DNA from: JAJXZJ01 sp050012855
GTDB taxonomy: Bacteria; Verrucomicrobiota; Verrucomicrobiia; Limisphaerales; J093
NCBI GenBank assembly: GCA_050012855.1
Contig: JBEKGJ010000011.1
Location: 32,980 to 96,979 of the forward strand
Length of the DNA stretch: 64,000 nt
Direction of reading: 5' to 3'
Shown here piece by piece: positions 16,800-25,426 of the stretch. Positions within the stretch are counted from its first letter, which is position 1, and every line of letters begins with the position of its first letter. The notes under the pieces are model-generated. The model saw nothing but the letters and a program-made list of their open reading frames with translations, had not been told where the DNA came from and did not search any database. Position numbers and translations under genes: made by a program.

Positions 16800-17996
16800 A
16801 TGGACAACTCAGGTCCGCAAACCGCCGCTCTCGTTACGCAACCGGCTCCGGCCATTGCCGAACCGGTCGCGCCACCGCCGATCATTCCGCCACCGCCGCG
16901 GACCCCGGTGACGCCGCCACCGCTGGTGCCGCCCCCGCCGCCGCGCCCTCCCCGCCGCACCAGCGTCGGTTGGAAAGTACTGGCGGTCGTGCTGCTCGTG
17001 CTGCTGCTCTTGAGCGTCCTGGCCAACGTCCGCCACCTGCTGGGCGGTCTCTTCTCGCTCGCCGGCGCGCGGACGCACCGCGCCGGCCCTCAATTCCAGG
17101 AGACGGTCATCGAGGAGAACCGCGCGCGGTCGAAGATCGCGGTGCTCGACATTGACGGGATCATCAGCGGCGGTTACCTCGCGGCCGGGGACATGAGCCT
17201 GGTCGAATTGATCGCCGGCCAGTTGGAGTGGGCGAAGGACGACAGCGAGGTGCGGGCGGTCATCCTGCGCATTGACTCGCCCGGCGGCGAAGTGCTCGCG
17301 TCCGACGAGATCGCGCGGGCCATCCGCGAGTTCCAGGAGGAATCCGGCAAGCCGGTCATCGCCTCCATGGGCGGACTGGCCGCCTCGGGCGGCTACTATG
17401 TCGCGGTGCCGTGCCGATGGATCGTCGCCAACGAACTGACGATCACCGGCAGCATCGGCGTCATCATGCACGGCTACAACTACCGTGGGTTGCTCGACAA
17501 GGTCGGGGTCCGTCCCGAAGTGTTCAAGAGCGGCCGTTTCAAGGACATGATGCGCGGCGACAAGGCGGAATCGGAGATCACGCCCGAAGAAACCGAAATG
17601 CTGCAGAAGCTGATCAATGAAACCTACGAGCGATTCAAGCAGGTCGTCGCCGACGGCCGCCGCACCGCAGCCGAAGCGAACCACGGCAAGGGACACGCGT
17701 TGGCCACGAACTGGGCCGATTACGCCGACGGGCGGGTGCTCTCGGGCCGGCAGGCGGCCGACCTGGGTTTCGTGGATGAATTGGGGAACTTCAAGAAGTC
17801 CGTGGAACGGGCGAAGAAACTTGCCGGCGTGAGCGACGCCAACCTCATCCAATACCAAATCCCTTTCAACCTCGTGAACTTGTTCCGGCTGTTCGGCAAG
17901 ACGGACGTGCACACGGTGAAGGTGGACGTCGGCCTGGACATCCCACGGCTCAGTGTGGGCCGGATGTACTTCCTGTTTTTGCCCGGAGCGAAGTAA
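16800..17996 (+). CDS. sppA: Signal peptide peptidase SppA (family S49)
   Basis: A cytoplasmic Pro-rich N-terminus (residues 20-52, runs of PPP) leads to one transmembrane helix (WKVLAVVLLVLLLLSVLANV, about 58-77). A single S49 protease domain follows. KIAVLDIDGIIS opens the fold, then LRIDSPGGEV and the nucleophile region GGLAASGGYYVA (Ser196), and VFKSGRFKDMMRG supplies the general-base Lys (KSG, Lys243). The 398-aa, single-domain size fits the short Gram-positive-like SppA rather than the 600-aa E. coli form. It digests cleaved signal peptides at the membrane. The long Pro-rich cytosolic tail is unusual and may bind a partner. Confidence 0.93.
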   Translation: MDNSGPQTAALVTQPAPAIAEPVAPPPIIPPPPRTPVTPPPLVPPPPPRPPRRTSVGWKVLAVVLLVLLLLSVLANVRHLLGGLFSLAGARTHRAGPQFQETVIEENRARSKIAVLDIDGIISGGYLAAGDMSLVELIAGQLEWAKDDSEVRAVILRIDSPGGEVLASDEIARAIREFQEESGKPVIASMGGLAASGGYYVAVPCRWIVANELTITGSIGVIMHGYNYRGLLDKVGVRPEVFKSGRFKDMMRGDKAESEITPEETEMLQKLINETYERFKQVVADGRRTAAEANHGKGHALATNWADYADGRVLSGRQAADLGFVDELGNFKKSVERAKKLAGVSDANLIQYQIPFNLVNLFRLFGKTDVHTVKVDVGLDIPRLSVGRMYFLFLPGAK

Positions 17997-18005
17997 GCGA
18001 ATGGA

Positions 18006-21000
18006 TCATTCGGGTTTGGCGCCGGGCACGCTCTGCCAGATTAACCCCACGTTCTCGCCGGCTTCGCGTGCGCGCCAGTAGTCCCCCTTCACCGCTTCAT
18101 AAATGCCGAAGAGGCCGCGCGCATCACGGTCGCGGTTCACGCGCAACCCGCGGGTGGGCGCGGGGGGCTTCGGCGCGGCCAGGAACCGGGCGCCTTCCTC
18201 GCGGATGACCCGCGTGACGGCGCGGTCGGTTCCGTCCGGGTTGAGGATTCCAAAATCGCTTTGCTCGTTCACGCGAAAGCCGCCGGGGTACCACCAGAAG
18301 AAGATGCCGTCGGCGCCGGACTCCCGCAGCAGCCGATAGAAATCCCGGTAAAACTGCGCGGCGAATTCGACCTTGGCCGGCGCCGGCCCGCCCGCGCTCA
18401 AGTCCCAGACGTTGCAACCCATTTCCGCCCACACGAGCGGTTTGTTCGGATCGCACAACCGCGCATAAGCCGCGGTGAATTCGCCGGCCTTCACCCGCTC
18501 CCAGTCGCCGAGGCGGCCATAGGCCTCCGGTTCCCAAAGGTCCACGGCCTTGGCCAGGCCCCATAAGTCATAAGGCAACAGGGTCTCGGATTGATAGGTC
18601 GGGTCCCCGGCCAGTTGCATCCGAAAGCTCACCGGATGATGCGGATCAAGCGATCGCACCAGGCGCCGGGCTTCGGCGTACCGCTCGCGCAACAAATCAT
18701 CGAGAAAGGAGCGGTAATCGGCAATCTGCCGGCGCCAGGGGCCGTCGGCCAGGAGTTGCGACATGGGCGGAATCGCAGCCAACTGCCCCGCCGGAAGAAC
18801 GAACCCGGCCGCCGCACCCTGCCACGCCCGGCCCGCCGCCTCCAGCGAACCATAACGCCGCAACAACCAGTCCGGCCAGGCCCGGGCATAGTGCTGTTCC
18901 TGATAAGCGTGATCGAAGTGGCTCGGCTCCCAGGCCAGATCATAAGCCATGACGGTGTCGTTTTGGGCCAGACGATAGTGCTCGATGAGTTCCTTCATTT
19001 CTTCCCCGCGGAATTCCATCGGCGTGCCGGGCCGCAGGGAGAGATTCACTTTCAATTCGAGCCGTTCGCAACGAAACAGAAAGTCCAGCAGGTGCTGGGC
19101 GCCAAGATCGCGATGATAGACGAAGGCGCTGACCGCGTTCAGCCCCATCGCCTTCACCCGCCGGAGATCGCGCTCCACCACCTCCGGGTCGTAGGGCCCG
19201 CGACCGAGCCAGTACTCGAAGGCTTCGCTGGTCACGCCGATGCCCGAAGATGGCATGTAATTCACTCCATGCGCCTTCCACGGCTGGCCGGCCTGCCACA
19301 GCCCGCTGTCGCGGGCCTCCACGAACGCGGGCGTCGGCGGCGGTCGCCAGCAATTCAACTCGTGGAACAGCTCGTCCACCACCCGTCCGCCGGCGAGCAA
19401 CTGCGCCGCCACCGTGCAGCCACCGGCCGGCCAGTTCGTGGGATTCCAAACAGCTTCGACGACGGTCTGGCCGCCGGGCGGGAGCACCACCTCCTGCCGG
19501 TGGCGATCAACGGCGGCACTGTGCTGCTGTTCGACCACCGTCAGCAGGACCGTCAGGTTCGTCACACTCGCATGGCCGAGGTTGACGACCCGCGCACCGA
19601 GGCGTACCGGCTGGTGCTCGAACACGGTGAAATACTCGCTGCCACCCTCCACGAGCATGACACCGTCCCGCATCCGGCGCACCACCTGCCTGAGCCAGCC
19701 TTTCACCTGCTCCTGCCGATAAAACGCCGCGTCCGCGGGCGTGAACAACGCCCAGATGCCCCCGTGACCGGGCGGCTCGAAATGGGCCACGAGCGCACCC
19801 ACGGCGCCCCGGTAATCGGCGGTGGCCACGTCACGGACCGAAAGCAAAGGCTGCCAGCGCCACCCGCGTTCCTGGTTGAAACCGGCGGCCTGCGGTCGCG
19901 GATGCAACGCGAGCAGACCGGGTCCGGCTTGGACGACGTCGTTCGTCGCCGTTGGTTCGCGGTTGGTCGAGCTGCCGTCGTGGATCCACCTCTGCCACTG
20001 GCGCGGGCGGACGGAAACGGGCGTCGTGATCGGATAACACTGGTACGCCGGCGACAACGATTCGAGTCGCGCGGCCGGCGAATTTACCGGCGGGATCGCA
20101 TTACCAAAAGGGCTCGCGGCCGTGCTGAGGTTGGCGAACCAGTACTCCTGCGATCCGGCGCCAACTGCCGTATGGGACACGGCCAGTCCTACGGTGAACC
20201 TGGCCACGTTGGTCACGTTCAACTGGTCGGCCGCCCCGCCGCGACCGGCCGGTGGTTGCCAGGAATGGAAGGCCGCCGGCGGCAGCACAAAGCCCCGCCA
20301 CTCGGGCGCCAGGTCCACCGTCGCGATCCAGCGCGAACCGTCGTGCTCGACCCATTCGACGGCGAGTTGCCGCGTGGCCGCGGTGCCCTTCGCACGAAAG
20401 CACGTCAGTGTCTGACCGGGCGCGAACACCCAGGGCCGCGCCGGCGGTTCCAGCGTGTCCCAGCCATCGAGTCCTTGCAGGCGCACATGCAACGCCGCCC
20501 CTCCGTCCTCCCGCACGACCTCATGCGTGGCGGACAAAGCCGGGTTGAAGGCGTGGTGCATCCACCGCGTCACATCCTCCCCCGCGAAATCCACCAGGCT
20601 CCGCTCCGGTTTGCAGGCCGCCAGCGCGGCATCGTAGCCTGCCTGCGACCACCATTGGCCGGCCAATCGAAACGTTGGCGTCGCCCACGCCGTCAGGCCG
20701 AGCGCCAGCAGGTTGCCGCCGTCGCGCAGAAAACCCTGCACGGCGCCAACCGATTCGACCGGCAGAATGCGTGCATCCGGCAGCACGAGCAGGTCGAAGG
20801 AATTCGTGTTCAACCGCGTGACGTTGGTGAGGGTGGTGCTGTCCAAGAACTCAATGCGGTAACCTGCCGCCTCAATGACCCCGGCGAGGTCACGGGCGAA
20901 GGCAGGGTCGCCTCCGGGCACGTCGGCCGACCAGACGGCGGCCCGCGGCCGGGAAGGGACCGGTTCCGACCGGAGCGTGAGGTCGTTCCTACCGATGAGC

Positions 21001-21032
21001 AGCAAACCCAGACACCATAAGGTCCAGCGCAT
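18006..21032 (-). CDS. Large secreted clan-A glycoside-hydrolase-like protein (1008 aa)
   Basis: ATG 21032 gives MRWTLWCLGLLLIG, a signal peptide. The frame reaches 21566 but would bury it. Residues about 30-150 look like a class-I amidotransferase-like flavodoxin fold (FDLLVLPDARILPVESVGAVQGFLRDGGNLLALG). A beta-rich middle follows. A TIM barrel starts at WKAHGVNYMPSSGIGVTSEAF. AYDLAWEPSHFDHAY is placed as the acid/base Glu, and PLVWAEMGCNVWDL as the nucleophile Glu. This arrangement is like GH42/GH5-type clan A enzymes. The substrate is unknown. It is convergent with sppA (9-nt gap) and divergent from the membrane-protein gene at 21141. Confidence 0.78.
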   Translation of the reverse strand: MRWTLWCLGLLLIGRNDLTLRSEPVPSRPRAAVWSADVPGGDPAFARDLAGVIEAAGYRIEFLDSTTLTNVTRLNTNSFDLLVLPDARILPVESVGAVQGFLRDGGNLLALGLTAWATPTFRLAGQWWSQAGYDAALAACKPERSLVDFAGEDVTRWMHHAFNPALSATHEVVREDGGAALHVRLQGLDGWDTLEPPARPWVFAPGQTLTCFRAKGTAATRQLAVEWVEHDGSRWIATVDLAPEWRGFVLPPAAFHSWQPPAGRGGAADQLNVTNVARFTVGLAVSHTAVGAGSQEYWFANLSTAASPFGNAIPPVNSPAARLESLSPAYQCYPITTPVSVRPRQWQRWIHDGSSTNREPTATNDVVQAGPGLLALHPRPQAAGFNQERGWRWQPLLSVRDVATADYRGAVGALVAHFEPPGHGGIWALFTPADAAFYRQEQVKGWLRQVVRRMRDGVMLVEGGSEYFTVFEHQPVRLGARVVNLGHASVTNLTVLLTVVEQQHSAAVDRHRQEVVLPPGGQTVVEAVWNPTNWPAGGCTVAAQLLAGGRVVDELFHELNCWRPPPTPAFVEARDSGLWQAGQPWKAHGVNYMPSSGIGVTSEAFEYWLGRGPYDPEVVERDLRRVKAMGLNAVSAFVYHRDLGAQHLLDFLFRCERLELKVNLSLRPGTPMEFRGEEMKELIEHYRLAQNDTVMAYDLAWEPSHFDHAYQEQHYARAWPDWLLRRYGSLEAAGRAWQGAAAGFVLPAGQLAAIPPMSQLLADGPWRRQIADYRSFLDDLLRERYAEARRLVRSLDPHHPVSFRMQLAGDPTYQSETLLPYDLWGLAKAVDLWEPEAYGRLGDWERVKAGEFTAAYARLCDPNKPLVWAEMGCNVWDLSAGGPAPAKVEFAAQFYRDFYRLLRESGADGIFFWWYPGGFRVNEQSDFGILNPDGTDRAVTRVIREEGARFLAAPKPPAPTRGLRVNRDRDARGLFGIYEAVKGDYWRAREAGENVGLIWQSVPGAKPE

Positions 21033-21140
21033 GGCTGCGAGGCTAGGCGGGGCGGAGCCGCTTGGCAAAGGGCTTTGGCGCGAGTTGGGGGTTGCTTCCG
21101 CGACCAGTCCGACTATAACCCTCGGCAACCGCTCCAAAGC

Positions 21141-23357
21141 GTGAAACTGGCATTGCCCCAAAAGCATCGTGGTCCGGGGAGACAAGTCGCTGCGCGCCTG
21201 GCAGGGTGGCTCGTGCGGGCATTCCTGCTGGCTTGGCTGACGGCGGTTGCCCCGGGCGTCGCGCGGGCGGAACTCCAGTTCGACGTCTTCCTCGGCTATG
21301 GCAGCGGGGGTGGCAACGACGGCTTCGTGCGGGAGGCCAACTGGTTTCCGGTGGCCTGCGAAGTCTTCAACGACGGTCCCGGCTTCGATGCCGTCTTCGA
21401 ACTGACCTCGCAGCAGTTCAGCGGAGATCAGCGGCGGCGCCTCAAGGTCGAACTGCCCACCAACACGCGGAAGCGCTTTGTCTTTCCCGTGTTCGCCGGC
21501 GCGAACCGGTTTGCAAGCTGGCACGCCCGGCTCTTCGACTCCAAGGGCAAGCTCCGCGCCGAGCACACCGACATCCGCAGTCGCGACCTCGCCTGGGAGA
21601 CGGTCCTGCTGGGCGCCGTGGCGCGGTCCTTCGGCGGCCTGCCCGCCTTTCCAACGCCCAAATCCAGCCGCCCGGACCAGCAGCCCCAGGTCGCGCGGAT
21701 GACGACCGAGCTATTCCCGGACAACCCGATTGCGTTGGAAGGACTGAACGCCCTGTATTTGAATTCGGAGAAGGCGCTCGGACTCAACACGAACCAGGTG
21801 GAGGCGCTGCTCGCCTGGGTGCGCGCCGGCGGCCACGTCATCGTCGCCCCGGAACAAGTTCAGGACATCAGCAGTTCGCCCTGGCTCAACCGGTTGATGC
21901 CCGTCGAACTCGGAGACGCGACCACGAATCAGACCCAGAGCGGTATTCTTGCCTGGCTGCAAAGCGGCCCGGCGGCGACGACGGCGGAGTCCTCCGCCAT
22001 CCGGTTCCCGGCGGCGACATCCTCCGCCGGACCCAATCCTTACCCGACTTTGGCGACGGACCCGGCGTTTGACGGCGTCCCGTTCCTGACCTTCACCGGC
22101 ACGGACCGCGACGGCGAGGTCTTGTTCTCCGCGGGCGGCCAACCGTTGGCGTGGACGGCGGAGCGTGGGCGCGGGCGGGTCACCGCATTGGCGTTCAATC
22201 CGGAGCGCGAACCGTTTCGATCGTGGAAGAACAAGGGCTGGTTTTGGGCGCGCCTCCTGAACGTGCCCGGCCATGTTTTTGTGCAGCAGAATCAAAGTCT
22301 TTACGGCGGCTGGAGCCTCGATTCCGTCTTCGGAGCAATGATTGATACGCGCCAGGTGCGCAAATTGCCGGTCGAGTGGCTGCTCGCGCTGCTGCTGGTC
22401 TATCTGATCGTCATCGGGCCGCTGGACCGCTGGGTGCTCAAGAAGCTCAACCGGGAGATGCTCACCTGGCTGACGTTCCCCGCTTACGTGGTACTGTTTT
22501 CGCTGTTGATCTATTGGATCGGCTACCGGCTGCGCGCCGGCGAAACCGAGTGGAACGAGTTTCAGTTGGTGGATGTCCTGCCGCGCGCCGAGCAGGCCGA
22601 CCTCCGTGGGCGCACCTTTGCCACGCTGTATTCCTCAGTCAACGCCCGTTACCAACTGGCGAGCGAACAGCGCTTTGCCACGCTGCGGGGTGAATTCACC
22701 GGGCCGGCCGGCGGCGGCCAGGAGAGCAGCCGGACGGACTCCGAACTGCGGCCCCGCGGTTTCGCCGCCGACGTGGCCGTACCAGTCTGGATGAACCTTC
22801 TTTACGTCAGCGATTGGCAGGAGACCGTGCCCGCGCCGGTAACGGCGAAGGTGTCGGCGCGCGGCGGCCAGTGGGAAGTCCAGGTGCAGAACCGGCTGGA
22901 CCGGCCATTGACCGATGTCCGGCTCGCCCTGCAGGGACGTCTGCACAGCCTGGGAACGCTCGCGGGCGGAGAAAGCAAGCGCTTCACCGTGGGGCCCGCT
23001 TCCGGTCAGGCGCTGCTGGATTTTGTCCGCAACACCGGCCTGCGATTCCAGGAAGTGGCGGCCAACCGGCGGCAGGTTTTTGGCAACGCCCAGGCGGCGC
23101 GAATCGAACTCTCGCCGGCCAACGCGATCGCCGCCTCATTCATCGCCAGCCTCGGCGCCTATCAGGGCCAGGTGCGGAGTTTCGTGTTCCCCGCCGGGAT
23201 GGAACTGAGCCCGCTGGTCGCCCGCGGCGATGCCGTGTTCCTCGCGTGGGATGCGGGCCACACCGCCACGAGCAGTCCGCTCCGCCGTTTCAATCCGCCG
23301 CGCACCAGCCAGAACACCTTGTTCCGACTGGCGGTGCCGGTCGGCCTGCCCCAATAG
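21141..23357 (+). CDS. Membrane-anchored large protein paired with an ABC ATPase (about 738 aa)
   Basis: An N-terminal signal or anchor (LVRAFLLAWLTAVAPGVARA) is followed by an extracytoplasmic region. This has a beta-sandwich part (NWFPVACEVFNDGPGFDAVFEL) and a Rossmann/amidotransferase-like part (LEGLNALYLNSE...LLAWVRAGGHVIVAPEQ). Two transmembrane helices come next (LPVEWLLALLLVYLIVIGPLD, FPAYVVLFSLLIYWIGY), then a C-terminal soluble domain. The start is uncertain: TTG 21075, GTG 21141 and GTG 21213 are in frame, and 21141 was chosen. The ABC ATPase starts 3 nt after the stop, so the two are translationally coupled. Similar proteins accompany ABC-2 exporters in Verrucomicrobia. The exact role is unknown. 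Confidence 0.72.
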   Translation: MKLALPQKHRGPGRQVAARLAGWLVRAFLLAWLTAVAPGVARAELQFDVFLGYGSGGGNDGFVREANWFPVACEVFNDGPGFDAVFELTSQQFSGDQRRRLKVELPTNTRKRFVFPVFAGANRFASWHARLFDSKGKLRAEHTDIRSRDLAWETVLLGAVARSFGGLPAFPTPKSSRPDQQPQVARMTTELFPDNPIALEGLNALYLNSEKALGLNTNQVEALLAWVRAGGHVIVAPEQVQDISSSPWLNRLMPVELGDATTNQTQSGILAWLQSGPAATTAESSAIRFPAATSSAGPNPYPTLATDPAFDGVPFLTFTGTDRDGEVLFSAGGQPLAWTAERGRGRVTALAFNPEREPFRSWKNKGWFWARLLNVPGHVFVQQNQSLYGGWSLDSVFGAMIDTRQVRKLPVEWLLALLLVYLIVIGPLDRWVLKKLNREMLTWLTFPAYVVLFSLLIYWIGYRLRAGETEWNEFQLVDVLPRAEQADLRGRTFATLYSSVNARYQLASEQRFATLRGEFTGPAGGGQESSRTDSELRPRGFAADVAVPVWMNLLYVSDWQETVPAPVTAKVSARGGQWEVQVQNRLDRPLTDVRLALQGRLHSLGTLAGGESKRFTVGPASGQALLDFVRNTGLRFQEVAANRRQVFGNAQAARIELSPANAIAASFIASLGAYQGQVRSFVFPAGMELSPLVARGDAVFLAWDAGHTATSSPLRRFNPPRTSQNTLFRLAVPVGLPQ

Positions 23358-23360
23358 CCT

Positions 23361-24302
23361 ATGGAAGCGACCCCCGCCGTCCAGACCTTCAACCTCACCC
23401 GCCTTTACGGCGACACGGTGGCGTTGAACAACCTCAATCTCACGGTTAACCGGGGCGATCTTTTCGGCTTCATCGGCTCCAACGGCGCCGGCAAAACGAC
23501 CACCCTCCGCATCCTCGCCACCTTCCTTGCCCCCTCGGGCGGCACCGCCCAGGTCGCCGGCCATGACGTCGTGAAGGACGCCGACGCCGTGCGCCACGTG
23601 ATCGGTTACATGCCGGATTTCTTTGGCGTCTATAAGGACATGGAGGTGACCGAGTATCTGGATTTCTTCGGGGCCTGCTACAAAATTCCCTCCACCCAGC
23701 GGGACAAGGTCGTCAGCGACGTGCTCGAACTGGTCGGGCTGACCGAGAAGAAAGGCGCCTTGATTGGGGCCTTGAGCCGTGGCATGCAGCAGCGCCTCGG
23801 CCTGGCCCGCGTGTTGATTCACGACCCGCAGGTGTTGCTGCTGGACGAACCGGCCAGCGGTCTGGATCCGCGGGCGCGCATCGAGGTGATGGCGATCCTC
23901 CAGGAACTTCAGCGCCTGGGCAAAACCATCATCATTTCCTCGCACATCCTCAGCGAGCTCGAGACCCTGTGTAACCGCGTCGCGATCATCGAAAAAGGCA
24001 AACTCATCTACACCGGGCCAGTGCAGGGCGTCCGCGATCAAATGTCCAGCGGTCGCGTCGTCTGGGTCAAGGTCGCCGGCGACGCCGAGCAGGCCGTGCA
24101 ACTCCTCAAGGCCCGCCCCGAAATCAGCGAGGTCGTCCCGACCGATGGCCAGCTCAAAGTGACGCTGGCCACCGCCGACGCCGATCACAGCATCGTCGCC
24201 GAAACCCTGGTCAAGGGCGGCGCCCGGCTCATCGGCCTGCGAGAGGATGAAATTGGACTCGAGGAAGTCTTTCTTCGCGTCACCCGGGGCGAAACCCAGT
24301 GA
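23361..24302 (+). CDS. ABC transporter ATP-binding protein (ABC-2 exporter type)
   Basis: This 313-aa nucleotide-binding subunit has Walker A GSNGAGKTTT, signature LSRGMQQRLGLAR and Walker B VLLLDEPASGLDP, with the switch His in IISSHIL. A C-terminal extension of about 90 residues (GDAEQAVQLLKARPEISEVVP...LIGLREDEIGLEEVFL) is typical of DrrA/CcmA-like exporter ATPases. It overlaps functionally with the membrane protein 3 nt upstream. No ABC-2 permease with six helices is encoded next to it, so the membrane partner is either the upstream two-helix protein or encoded elsewhere. Confidence 0.93.
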   Translation: MEATPAVQTFNLTRLYGDTVALNNLNLTVNRGDLFGFIGSNGAGKTTTLRILATFLAPSGGTAQVAGHDVVKDADAVRHVIGYMPDFFGVYKDMEVTEYLDFFGACYKIPSTQRDKVVSDVLELVGLTEKKGALIGALSRGMQQRLGLARVLIHDPQVLLLDEPASGLDPRARIEVMAILQELQRLGKTIIISSHILSELETLCNRVAIIEKGKLIYTGPVQGVRDQMSSGRVVWVKVAGDAEQAVQLLKARPEISEVVPTDGQLKVTLATADADHSIVAETLVKGGARLIGLREDEIGLEEVFLRVTRGETQ

Positions 24303-24338
24303 ACACCTCTTCGCCAGCCCGCCCCCGCTAACCGCGTC

Positions 24339-25115
24339 ATGCCGCGCCGCGCCATTGTCACCGCCGTCTTTGGCAAGCACGTGGACCTTCTGCCGCGCAC
24401 GCTGGGGAGTTTTACCCGGTGCGTCGGTTACGAACTGCACGCGTTCGTCTTTGGCGACACTCGGCCGCAAAACCCCGACCCTCGCATCACCTACCACACC
24501 GTCCCCTGGGGCGGCGGTTTCGGTCCGCAATACCGCGAGGTCAATTACCGCCGGTGGGAGGTGATCGCCGAGTTCGACTTTGCCGTGGTGGTGGACGGCG
24601 GCGACACGTTCTGCGTGCGCGCCCTGCCACCAGCGGAAGAATTGCTGCGTGGGTCGGTTGCTGGCGCGGTGGTCGAGCACCTGGGCAGTCGTCGTCTGGG
24701 GCCAAGCTATACGAGCACGTATTTCAACGCCGGCGTCACCTTCTGGGACGTCGCCGCCTCCCGTCCGCTGCGCCAGCAGATTCTCGAGCGCGGCCGGACC
24801 CGGTTCCGCGCGGACATTGACGATCAACTGACGCTTAACGAGGTCCTGCACCGCCACATCCTCCAGGTCCGCATCCTGCCGTCACTCTTCAACTTTCACC
24901 TCCACCTCTGGCGCCGCAAGCGCGGCTGGCCCACCCTGTCGAACCTCACCGGCGTGTTTGTCGTGCATACCGACGACATTGACCGGATCGAAGAGTTCCT
25001 GCCGGCGGGCGAGGAAGTTTATCCCCTCGAGGAACTGCCGGCCGAAACGGCGGAGCCTGGCGCGTTCGCGCGCCTGCGGCGCCGGCTCCGCTTCCGCTGG
25101 CGGCACAAGTGCTGA
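24339..25115 (+). CDS. Glycosyltransferase-like protein, GT8/nucleotide-diphospho-sugar fold (258 aa)
   Basis: The N-terminus RRAIVTAVFGKHVDLLPRTLGSF, a central acidic segment FAVVVDGGDTFCV and YTSTYFNAGVTFWDVAASRPL are the arrangement of GT-A enzymes such as GT8/glycogenin. There, a short acidic motif binds the metal and sugar nucleotide, and an N-A-G-V segment holds the donor. A clean DxD is not seen (VDGGD is nearest). So activity on a specific sugar is not claimed. The gene starts 36 nt after the ABC ATPase and may belong to the same transcript. Confidence 0.55.
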   Translation: MPRRAIVTAVFGKHVDLLPRTLGSFTRCVGYELHAFVFGDTRPQNPDPRITYHTVPWGGGFGPQYREVNYRRWEVIAEFDFAVVVDGGDTFCVRALPPAEELLRGSVAGAVVEHLGSRRLGPSYTSTYFNAGVTFWDVAASRPLRQQILERGRTRFRADIDDQLTLNEVLHRHILQVRILPSLFNFHLHLWRRKRGWPTLSNLTGVFVVHTDDIDRIEEFLPAGEEVYPLEELPAETAEPGAFARLRRRLRFRWRHKC

Positions 25116-25134
25116 CCCGCTGGCGCGGGAAGTC

Positions 25135-25216
25135 GTCGCAGAGTGACGACCGTGGGTAGCCGTGGGTTTCAACCCACGGTCTGGAGGAGGAGACGGGAAA
25201 CGTCGCGGAGTGACGG
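25135..25216. repeat. Palindrome bracketed by 15-bp direct repeats
   Basis: CCGTGGGTT/AACCCACGG (25160-25168 and 25171-25179) is a perfect 9-bp hairpin with a 2-nt loop. It is flanked by GTCGCAGAGTGACGA (25135-25149) and GTCGCGGAGTGACGG (25202-25216), matching at 13 of 15. It is non-coding and probably a repeat family of its own. Confidence 0.6.
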
Positions 25217-25277
25217 CTGAACCCCTTTTTTGGTCCTGCGCCCCCTCCCAAGCGTCGCTCCGCGAGTTGCCGACGAA

Positions 25278-25370
25278 CCGGCTCGCGGGGACCCCCACCA
25301 GCGAGTTGCGAGGGGCGAATTTGTGTGGGCTCGGGAAATTCGTGTCCCGGCTCGCGGGGCTTCCCCACCA
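25278..25370 (+). repeat. Two copies of the CGGCTCGCG...CCCCACC dispersed repeat
   Basis: Copy 1 is at 25278-25300 and copy 2 at 25347-25370. Between them GCGAGTTGCGAGGGGCGAATT and AATTCGTGTCCCGG reproduce the spacing seen at 9298-9450. The array ends about 57 nt before the radical SAM gene. Confidence 0.65.
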
Positions 25371-25426
25371 ACATCGGGCACGCGGTTCGGCTTGGCGCGC
25401 ACGTAGCCCCAGGCTACGTTCAGGCG

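Larger units (their letters stand above)
25116..25426. other. Intergenic repeat-rich region
   Basis: These 311 nt hold no gene. They contain a perfect palindrome at 25160-25179 flanked by two near-identical 15-mers, and two copies of the CGGCTCGCG...CCCCACC repeat (25278-25300 and 25347-25370). An AATTCGTGTCCCGG sequence precedes the second copy. Confidence 0.65.

Noticed and set aside
18591..21020. 809-aa plus-strand ORF opposite the large hydrolase-like gene
   Set aside because: Same reason: complete overlap with a gene that has a signal peptide and catalytic motifs, and Arg/Gly/His-rich composition typical of shadow frames.
23136..24857. 573-aa minus-strand ORF opposite the ABC ATPase
   Set aside because: Antisense to Walker A, signature and Walker B coding sequence; no homology pattern.
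25325..25426. N-terminal extension of the radical SAM gene
   Set aside because: The extra codons run through a dispersed repeat; the family start is at 25427.
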